NCBI GenBank assembly: GCA_050248915.1
Contig: JBFWRL010000179.1
Coordinates: forward strand, 1-10,276
DNA: 10,276 nt
Direction: 5' to 3'
From: GCA-2770975 sp050248915
GTDB taxonomy: Bacteria; Cyanobacteriota; Sericytochromatia; UBA7694
The notes beneath the pieces were generated by a model. It had not been told where the DNA came from. It searched no databases and saw only the letters and a list, made by a program, of their open reading frames with translations. A program made the translations under genes and the position numbers. How positions within the stretch are numbered: the first letter of the stretch is position 1; every line of letters starts with the position of its first letter. Below are positions 1 to 5,915 of this stretch, piece after piece.

Positions 1-420
1 TTTAATCAGACCTTTGCCACAGATTTTGATGTGGATTTTGATACCTTTACCATCGGGGGCCAACTTTCCGCGGCGATCATTAACAACAGCCGCATCAGCA
101 ACACAGTCGATTCCAAGATCCTGAAATGGAATGGCAGCCAGTTTGTGGATTTTCAGAATATTCCCACCACAGGTGGACTGAATTGGGACTATTTCACCGT
201 CAAAGGCTGGCATTATCTGCTTTTGACCACCAATACCACCCTGCCTCAGATTTACCGCTGGAATGGGGCTGATTTTGAGTTATACCGGGTGCTTTCCATG
301 GACAAAGCCTGGGGTTCTGCCTTGTTCAGCGCAGGCCCGCTGGAAAACCACCTGATTCTGGGCAGCCTGATTGGCCCCCAAGGCTATTCATCGCCCAGCC
401 GCGTTTTCAGGTTTGACTAA
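1..420 (+). CDS. C-terminal part of an EPTP/EAR-type beta-propeller repeat protein (5' end outside window)
   Basis: The reading frame is open from base 1 to a TAA at 418-420, so only the last 139 residues are visible. They contain a recurring unit of about 45 residues: a 'D(W)xxFxxxG' segment, a hydrophobic strand (YLLLTTN, LSAAIINN), then 'I(Y/L)(R/K)WNGxxF'. Two copies are clear (KWNGSQFVDFQ and RWNGADFELYR), and the final one ends in VFRFD at the stop. This is the pattern of EPTP/EAR repeats, which fold as seven-bladed propellers and usually mediate extracellular protein or ligand binding. The short ending suggests the last blade closes at the C-terminus. No catalytic motif is seen. A GTG at 31 could serve as a start, but the repeat pattern already runs through the upstream codons, so the true start lies outside. 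Family assignment is by motif recognition only; a generic beta-propeller is the alternative. Confidence 0.72.
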   Translation, partial: FNQTFATDFDVDFDTFTIGGQLSAAIINNSRISNTVDSKILKWNGSQFVDFQNIPTTGGLNWDYFTVKGWHYLLLTTNTTLPQIYRWNGADFELYRVLSMDKAWGSALFSAGPLENHLILGSLIGPQGYSSPSRVFRFD

Positions 421-450
421 CCCAGCTCCCCCGCCAGGCCAACGGGTCTC

Positions 451-485
451 TATTTTAGCTTGTAAACTATTTAGAGCCTAAAATA
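451..485. repeat. 8-bp perfect inverted repeat in the intergenic gap
   Basis: TATTTTAG at 451-458 is mirrored by CTAAAATA at 478-485, with a 19-nt AT-rich centre. The arms are AT-rich and no T-tract follows, so this is a poor intrinsic terminator. It lies about 27 bp upstream of the predicted -35 box of the radical SAM gene, a position that would suit an activator or repressor site. The rest of the 421-569 gap shows only the promoter and ribosome binding site listed separately. Confidence 0.35.
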
Positions 486-511
486 TCAAGGTCAGCGGCA
501 AAATTGGCAGG

Positions 512-540
512 TTGAATCTCACCCCGCATTTTGTTAGCAT
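512..540 (+). promoter_or_regulatory. Predicted sigma70-type promoter of the radical SAM cluster
   Basis: TTGAAT (512-517) and TAGCAT (535-540) are separated by exactly 17 bp, and each matches four of six consensus bases. Transcription would begin near 547, giving a leader of about 23 nt before the ATG at 570. This is the only clear candidate in the gap and fits the start of the three-gene plus-strand cluster. It is a sequence match only. Confidence 0.5.
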
Positions 541-557
541 AAGGGAATCCACACTGC

Positions 558-564
558 AAGGAGG
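558..564 (+). promoter_or_regulatory. Strong Shine-Dalgarno fixing the radical SAM start
   Basis: AAGGAGG lies 5 nt before the ATG at 570-572. It is the strongest ribosome binding site in the window and clearly selects this start. The next two genes of the cluster have no comparable site. Confidence 0.8.
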
Positions 565-569
565 CATAT

Positions 570-2570
570 ATGCGCCTCGGTCTGTTGTATCTTCAGGGCA
601 AGGGGGGCAGCGCGGGCTGGACCTTGGGCCCGCTCGGCCTGAGTTATCTCTCAGCCACCCTCAAACGCGATTTGCACTTTCGCGATCAGGATCTCGTCCT
701 CGAAGTAGACGATCCCGACCGCCTGCTCAGTCATGACCCCGACGTGATTGGGATTACCTCTTTTACCGAAACCTTTGAACATGTCGTGCGCCACGCCCGC
801 TATTTTAAGCGTTTGGCCCCCAACGTGCCGATCATTGTCGGCGGAGAACATATTTCTGCGGCCCCGCAGAGCTTGCCCGAATCTGTGGATATTGGGGTGA
901 TCGGCGAAGGTGAAGAGACCCTGAGAGAGCTGATGCATCTGTACATGCGCAAAGAAGCCACCCCCGAAAACCTCGAAAAGGTCAATGGCATTGTCTATTG
1001 GCACAAAGGCCAGCGCGTGCAAACGGCCCCCCGCGCCTGGATCATGGACATGGACAGCATCGCCAAACCTGACAGGGCCTTTATTCACAGGCCCGATCAA
1101 CTCTGGCAACAGCCCCTGTTTACGGCGCGGGGCTGCCCATACCAATGCACCTATTGCGCCTCGACGCGTTTCTGGCAAAAAACCCGCTACCACTCGATTC
1201 CCCGTGTGATCGAAGAAATCGAAGACATTATCCGCGATTTTCCCCAGCAGAGCCTGATCGCGATCAACGACGATCTCTTTCCCCTCAACCGCAAACGCCT
1301 GCGCACAGTCGTTGAAGCGATTCGCGCCAAAGGCCTGCACAAAAAAGTCGGCTTTACCCTCAATACCCGCGCCAATGTCTTTGATACCGAAATTGTCGAG
1401 TTAATTGCAGCCATGAATGGGCAAATTGTGGGCTTTGGCTTTGAATCCGCCAGCGATAAAATCCTCAAACAGCTCAAAGGCAAAACCAGTTCCCGTGAGG
1501 CCCTCAAAGCCCTGCAACTCTGCGAGAAATACGGTATTGCCGTGGTCGGCAGTTATATGGTGGGCTCTCCCGATGAGACCTGGGAAGATCTGGCCCGCAC
1601 CTATTGGTTTATTCGCAATAACCGCGACCGGATCTGGAAACTCTCGGTCTTGCTCTCGACCCCCTTTCCGGGCACGGAGTTTTGGCATGAAGCGGAGTCG
1701 CGCAAATTGGTCGATGAAAATTTTCAGCGTTGGAATTCGCTCGATCTGGGCCTCGAACCCGGTGAATCGGTCTACCTCAACCAACACATTCCCGTCAAAG
1801 AATTTGTACCGGTCTACGACCGCTTCCGCCATTTTCAGTCTCAACCCGAGAGCGATCGGCAGGCCTTTACAGATCTGCATATTAAACGGGCCTATTACCA
1901 ATACCTCTATGGCCGGATCAAATCGCTGGTCGGCGATCAGAAAATTTTGCTGCTCTCAGCCCAAGAGCTGGGTGTACATGAACACTTCCCTGCCGAGCAG
2001 GTCCGCTATTTAACCGTGGCCGATGGCAAGGTGGATTTGAGCGCTTTGGGTGAGGAGCGCTTTGTCTGGATTGGCTTTTTACATGCCCTGGAAAAATTGC
2101 GCCACCCCGAAGCGGTGGTGGCCGAATTGCGCCAAAAGTACCTGGCTGCCGAGGGTGAGTTTATTGCCATCAGCTACAATATGCGCCACCTCTCCGTGCT
2201 CTACCATCTGCTGCGCGGCAATTGGCAATTGACACCGTTTTCAGTCCAAGAACACGGGTCTTACCGTTTTTTCAGCCCAGAGAGTTTAAAAAAGCTGCTC
2301 GGCCAGCAATCCCTCAAGGTGACAGATATTGAATACCTCAAATTCAGCCAGGCCAATTTTAAACCCTTTCAAGAGCAAGTCCTGCCCCTGCTGAGTGAGT
2401 TGGGGCTTCCGCCCCAAGCAGAGCAAGAGGCCTTCAGCATCTGGTTGCGGGCCTGCCCGGCCGGTCTGAGTTTGGCCGATGTCTCGGTGCAGGTGATCTC
2501 CCGCGATCTGGCCATTGGTCAGGGCGGCGTTCACGAGACAGCACCGATCCCGCTGCCCCATACCCATTAA
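570..2570 (+). CDS. B12-binding-type radical SAM protein with C-terminal methyltransferase-like domain
   Basis: The 666-aa protein starts at the ATG with an ideal Shine-Dalgarno. Residues 1-125 look like a cobalamin-binding Rossmann domain (DVIGITSFT, then VGGEH to residue 94 and GEGEE at 112-116). The base-off DxHxxG motif is absent, as in many members. The radical SAM core follows, with C189-x3-C193-x2-C196 for the 4Fe-4S cluster and a later GFGFESAS strand near 288-295. Such enzymes make the 5'-deoxyadenosyl radical and often catalyse methyl transfer or C-C chemistry; no substrate can be named. Residues about 450-590 resemble a class I SAM-methyltransferase tail: HALEKLRHPEA (505-515) matches the usual 'EHLxdP' helix, and HGSYRFFSPESL (562-573) matches the 'HxRxFtxxsL' element. 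The glycine-rich SAM loop expected near 459-468 reads ILLLSAQELG, so this domain may not bind SAM. First gene of the plus-strand cluster. Confidence 0.88.
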   Translation: MRLGLLYLQGKGGSAGWTLGPLGLSYLSATLKRDLHFRDQDLVLEVDDPDRLLSHDPDVIGITSFTETFEHVVRHARYFKRLAPNVPIIVGGEHISAAPQSLPESVDIGVIGEGEETLRELMHLYMRKEATPENLEKVNGIVYWHKGQRVQTAPRAWIMDMDSIAKPDRAFIHRPDQLWQQPLFTARGCPYQCTYCASTRFWQKTRYHSIPRVIEEIEDIIRDFPQQSLIAINDDLFPLNRKRLRTVVEAIRAKGLHKKVGFTLNTRANVFDTEIVELIAAMNGQIVGFGFESASDKILKQLKGKTSSREALKALQLCEKYGIAVVGSYMVGSPDETWEDLARTYWFIRNNRDRIWKLSVLLSTPFPGTEFWHEAESRKLVDENFQRWNSLDLGLEPGESVYLNQHIPVKEFVPVYDRFRHFQSQPESDRQAFTDLHIKRAYYQYLYGRIKSLVGDQKILLLSAQELGVHEHFPAEQVRYLTVADGKVDLSALGEERFVWIGFLHALEKLRHPEAVVAELRQKYLAAEGEFIAISYNMRHLSVLYHLLRGNWQLTPFSVQEHGSYRFFSPESLKKLLGQQSLKVTDIEYLKFSQANFKPFQEQVLPLLSELGLPPQAEQEAFSIWLRACPAGLSLADVSVQVISRDLAIGQGGVHETAPIPLPHTH

Positions 2571-2595
2571 AAGTGCCAGCAAAGTATCAAAACCC

Positions 2596-2964
2596 ATGCA
2601 GATTCAAGCCGTCTCTCGCCTCAAAAGCAATACAGCTGAACTGCGTTGGTTGGAAGTTTCACCCGAACGCCAAAACCTCGAAAGCCAATTGCGGCATTGG
2701 CTAAAATTGACACCCCCCGAGCAAAAATGGCAAACCCAACTCTGGGAGCGGGACTTAAAAGATCTGGCCGACCCTTCACGGCTCAGCCTGCGTGAGACTG
2801 TTTTACACTGTCTGGACGAAATGGAGCAGACAGGCGCCACCCGCCAAAGTGCAGGCACTGCAGGGGTCCGTCTCGGTCTGCTCTTGGATCTCTACCACGC
2901 CCTCAATCGCCAGATCGAATTGGCCCGCCCCACAGTTCCATCCCCTGCCGAGAATCAACGCTGA
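2596..2964 (+). CDS. Small helical protein of unknown function
   Basis: This 122-aa protein matches no family I recognise. It is soluble and mostly helical by eye, rich in Gln, Leu, Arg and Glu, with no signal peptide or membrane segment and one Cys (in VLHCLDEME). I chose the ATG at 2596, 25 nt after the radical SAM stop. The frame stays open upstream to a TTG at 2515, but that longer form would overlap the radical SAM gene with an unconvincing sequence. No Shine-Dalgarno precedes the ATG, so translation may be low or coupled to the upstream gene. The 3' end overlaps the next gene in a TGATG junction, suggesting translational coupling and a shared role, for example as adaptor, chaperone or inhibitor of the following peptidase-like protein. 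That role is inference from position only. Confidence 0.68.
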   Translation: MQIQAVSRLKSNTAELRWLEVSPERQNLESQLRHWLKLTPPEQKWQTQLWERDLKDLADPSRLSLRETVLHCLDEMEQTGATRQSAGTAGVRLGLLLDLYHALNRQIELARPTVPSPAENQR

Positions 2965-5165
2965 TGCGTCTCAATAGTGAAAACAAGAGCGCTCCGCCTG
3001 CGATTCAATTCAAGGCCATTCCCATGCCCGCCGCCCTGGCCAGCCCCAGCATTCAGCGCATACGCACGGGGCCCTTGCCCCCTTTGCCGTCTTTAGAAGG
3101 AGCAGCTTTGCTCCCCCCACAGAGCGAAGTGCTACCAACCCAAGACAGCATCTTGCTAAGCGGTGCCCAAGCAGAAGCGCCGTCTGCGCCCAAACCGCTT
3201 ACACCTTTCAAAGAGCGGGTTCAGGCCGCTGCAGACCAAGTCAAAAGCAGTTTGTTGGAATTGGTGGGCAATCTGCAGGCCGAGGGCCGGTATCAGTCCC
3301 TGAGTCAGAGCCAGAGCAAGGGCCTGCTCTTGGCCGAAAAACTGCTGCGCCAGCACAGTGGGCCTGCCTTTGACCAACTTTCAGCCCCACAAAAACTGGC
3401 CCTGCTTGAATTGCTGGTGGATCTGAACCTGGAACCTGCCGCCCTGCTGCGGGCCGAAGTGCAAAACCGCGGCGGCAATAGCTCCAGTGGACGTGTCACA
3501 GGCTCAGGCAAATACGGCCATTTTGTGCCCAGTGCCCTGAGTTCGCTCACGGCCCTGATTCAAACCCAGCGCCTCAGCCCCGAATTACTCACGCGCCTGC
3601 GCGAACAATACCATGCGCCGCTGAGCCCCGAATTGGAATCCCAGCGCAACAGCTTGTTTTTGAGCAGCCTGCAAAACGTGGCCCTGCCCCACACGATCAA
3701 TCAGCGGGGCCGGGGCACCTGTGCGGCCACAGTGCCCGAAATGTTGCTGGCCCAACACGATCCCGTGCGCTATGTACAATTGGTAACCGCCCTGGCCAGC
3801 CCCGGTGGCGAAGTGCCATCCGCTCTTTTGCCCGGCGGCGGCGAGCTCCTGCGCGAAGCCGGCAGTGAGAGCCAAGATTTGAGCGGGCGCAGTTTTGCCA
3901 GCCGCCTGCTGCAACCGGCCCTGATGGAATATGCCAACGGCGCTTTGAACTACGACAATGCCCAAGATCAACACAGCGATGCCAGCACAGGTCTCGACAG
4001 CGCACAATCGGCCCACCTGCTCAATGGCCTGTTTGGAGCAGAGCAATACCAAGCCACAAACTATGACGCCGGTTATACCATTGCAGAATACCTCAACAAA
4101 GCTGAAGAAGCGGTGAATCAGGGTCACCCGGTGGTGATCGGGGCTGTTTTGCCGGGGGGCGGTCATGCCCTGCTGCTCACGCGGGTCGATCGCGAGGCTG
4201 GACTGGCTTATGTCTACAACCCCTGGGGTGAATTAAACACCGTCGATCTGGATTTTTTGCTCGAACATTTGCAGTCAGCTGAATTGCCCACAGGCCCCCC
4301 GCCACCAGGTTCTGGGGATGCCCTGGACCGGCTTTCGGGCCCGGCGGCAGACCCCAGCGTTTACACACCCTTGCGCCTGGAAGCCGGTGGGCGTTTTACC
4401 GTAAATATTCTCAATCAAGATCCCGCCACAGCCCAAGACTTAAGTGAGTCGCAAAAACAGACCCTCTGTGATCAGTTTCTGCGCCTGGGGCTGCCCAATG
4501 CCGAATTGGAGCGGGTCATTCACATGGCCCAAGCCGGGGGAGTGCCCCCGATTTTATTGGATCGTATCAACGAGATCCAAGACCCCGATGCCGCACTCAA
4601 ACTGCTGCGTTTGGGAGAACGCCTGGCCCTGAATCAGCTGCCGCCAGAGCAACAGGCAGCCATTTTGTTACACTTTCCAGAACAGCTTCTCTCCACCCAG
4701 CAATTCGAAGCCCTGCTCACGGCCCTCGATCAACAAGATCAGGCCCAACTGCAAGCGGGCTTAAATGCAATCCAAGCGCCAGAGAGTTCCGCCAATGATA
4801 GCCTGGCAGAATTGCAAGCAGAGCGCAGCGCCGAACCGGCCCGCAGCACTTGGCTCAGGCAGCTCTGCCAAGCCCCCGCTGAGACCCAAATTGCGGCCCT
4901 CAGCGCGTTGCTCGAAGCGCCCAAAAAAGGGGATGGTGCCTTGCTGGTGGCGCTGTTTACGGCTGCGCCGCCAGAATTGCAACACCGATTTTTTCAGGCC
5001 CTGCACCCTTTCGAATTGGGCCAAGCGCTTCCAGAGCCAGATCAGGCGAAAATTCTGCTCAAATTGCTGCAGCAAAGTGAGTTTCCGGCAGAGACCCAAA
5101 CCTGGATCCAGACCCATGTGCTCGCGGGGCAGGCCAAAACCAACCCCGCAGCGGTCCAATCATAG
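2964..5165 (+). CDS. Putative papain-like cysteine peptidase with helical C-terminal region
   Basis: The 733-aa protein begins at the ATG that overlaps the upstream TGA. It has no signal peptide. Residues 1-75 are Pro/Ala-rich and probably disordered; about 80-240 are helical. The core shows the order expected of a papain-fold peptidase: C253 in GRGTCAATVPEMLLA at a helix start, H401 in GGGHALLLTRVD on a strand, and N419 in YVYNPWGEL. The 148-residue Cys-His spacing and the 'NPWG' turn also fit C39- or transglutaminase-like relatives. A Pro-rich stretch (about 440-460) separates this from a C-terminal third rich in Leu, Gln, Ala and Glu that looks like helical repeats. The role could be proteolysis, deamidation or amide transfer; the triad is inferred from pattern, and the family is one I cannot name. 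Being cytoplasmic by sequence and coupled to the small protein upstream, it may act with it. Confidence 0.78.
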   Translation: MRLNSENKSAPPAIQFKAIPMPAALASPSIQRIRTGPLPPLPSLEGAALLPPQSEVLPTQDSILLSGAQAEAPSAPKPLTPFKERVQAAADQVKSSLLELVGNLQAEGRYQSLSQSQSKGLLLAEKLLRQHSGPAFDQLSAPQKLALLELLVDLNLEPAALLRAEVQNRGGNSSSGRVTGSGKYGHFVPSALSSLTALIQTQRLSPELLTRLREQYHAPLSPELESQRNSLFLSSLQNVALPHTINQRGRGTCAATVPEMLLAQHDPVRYVQLVTALASPGGEVPSALLPGGGELLREAGSESQDLSGRSFASRLLQPALMEYANGALNYDNAQDQHSDASTGLDSAQSAHLLNGLFGAEQYQATNYDAGYTIAEYLNKAEEAVNQGHPVVIGAVLPGGGHALLLTRVDREAGLAYVYNPWGELNTVDLDFLLEHLQSAELPTGPPPPGSGDALDRLSGPAADPSVYTPLRLEAGGRFTVNILNQDPATAQDLSESQKQTLCDQFLRLGLPNAELERVIHMAQAGGVPPILLDRINEIQDPDAALKLLRLGERLALNQLPPEQQAAILLHFPEQLLSTQQFEALLTALDQQDQAQLQAGLNAIQAPESSANDSLAELQAERSAEPARSTWLRQLCQAPAETQIAALSALLEAPKKGDGALLVALFTAAPPELQHRFFQALHPFELGQALPEPDQAKILLKLLQQSEFPAETQTWIQTHVLAGQAKTNPAAVQS

Positions 5166-5187
5166 CGATCCCAACAGGGGCCCGGCC

Positions 5188-5913
5188 TCAGAGCAGGTTC
5201 AGTCCGCCATCAACATACAGGGTTTGGCCTGTCAGATAGGGATTGTCGAGGAAGACCTGCAGGGCCTGGGTAATGTCTTGCACGGCCCCTGTGCGCTGCA
5301 GCGGAATCTGGGCCCGAATGTCTGCCGCATTGTCGGGATTGCCCGCCACCGGCGCGAGAATATATCCAGGGGCGATGGCGTTCACCCGCAATTGGGGCCC
5401 CAGACTGCGGGCCGCCAAACGGGTCATATCTGCCAAATTTTGTTTGGAGAGACCATAGGCAAAATAGTCTGGCTGTGGGGCCTGGGCATCGGTCATATTG
5501 ACCACCAACCCAGCCTGGCAGCGGCGGGCAAAGGCCTGGATTAAAAAAAACGGGGTTTTGACATGCAAATGGTAAAACTGATCCCATTGGGCCGACGTGG
5601 TCTCGGCAAAGCTCACAGGGAAAAAAGCAGAGGCATTGTTGAGCAAAATATTTAAAGCGGGGAAATGCTGAAAAGCCTGTTCAAGCAAGACTTCTGTGTT
5701 TTCGGCGGCTTCAGCGACCGACAAATCTGCGCTTAAAATTTCCAGGCGGCGGCCAAAACTGGCCACAACCGGAATCAGGGCCTCAGCTTCGCTGCGGGAG
5801 CGATGGCAATGTAAAGCAATATCGTAGCCCTGAGAGGCCAGATGCAAAGCCAAGGCCCGGCCCAGCCGTTTGGCTCCGCCGGTGATCAATGCTGCGCCCG
5901 CTGGCTTTAACAT
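5188..5913 (-). CDS. FolM/PTR1-like pteridine reductase (short-chain dehydrogenase/reductase)
   Basis: The 241-aa length is typical of classical SDRs. The NADPH loop reads TGGAKRLG (11-18), whose Arg at 16 is the signature of pteridine reductases rather than the usual TGxxxGxG. NNASAFFP (92-99) is the PTR1/FolM form of the NNAG motif. The catalytic Ser is replaced by Asp (D142 in VNMTDAQ), with Y153 and K157 following, again as in PTR1 and FolM. H117 in the YHLHVKTPFF helix sits where most SDRs have the catalytic Asn, as I recall for FolM. The end (LTGQTLYVDGG) is standard. It should reduce dihydropterins (dihydromonapterin, dihydrobiopterin or dihydrofolate) to tetrahydro forms with NADPH in the cytoplasm. 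The start ATG lies 2 bp after the CheA stop with only a weak ribosome binding site, so it is probably coupled to cheA. A generic SDR is the alternative. Confidence 0.87.
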   Translation of the reverse strand: MLKPAGAALITGGAKRLGRALALHLASQGYDIALHCHRSRSEAEALIPVVASFGRRLEILSADLSVAEAAENTEVLLEQAFQHFPALNILLNNASAFFPVSFAETTSAQWDQFYHLHVKTPFFLIQAFARRCQAGLVVNMTDAQAPQPDYFAYGLSKQNLADMTRLAARSLGPQLRVNAIAPGYILAPVAGNPDNAADIRAQIPLQRTGAVQDITQALQVFLDNPYLTGQTLYVDGGLNLL

Positions 5914-5915
5914 AC

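Noticed and set aside
421..450. C/G-rich stretch after the EPTP-type gene as a terminator
   Set aside because: I found no stable stem followed by a T-tract.
512..736. 74-codon frame overlapping the radical SAM start, a possible leader peptide
   Set aside because: It begins inside the predicted promoter and overlaps the real gene by over 160 bases; the AAGGAGG site serves the ATG at 570.
2515..2595. TTG-started longer form of the small helical protein
   Set aside because: It would overlap the radical SAM gene by 56 bases with no ribosome binding site; the ATG at 2596 gives a cleaner start.
3585..4166. 193-codon minus-strand frame inside the putative peptidase gene
   Set aside because: It has no ribosome binding site or recognisable motif and lies wholly opposite a coding region with clear catalytic motifs.
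4765..5544. 259-codon plus-strand frame spanning the convergent junction
   Set aside because: It reads in the wrong frame of the peptidase and antisense to the reductase; the product is low-complexity Pro/Arg/Gln-rich.
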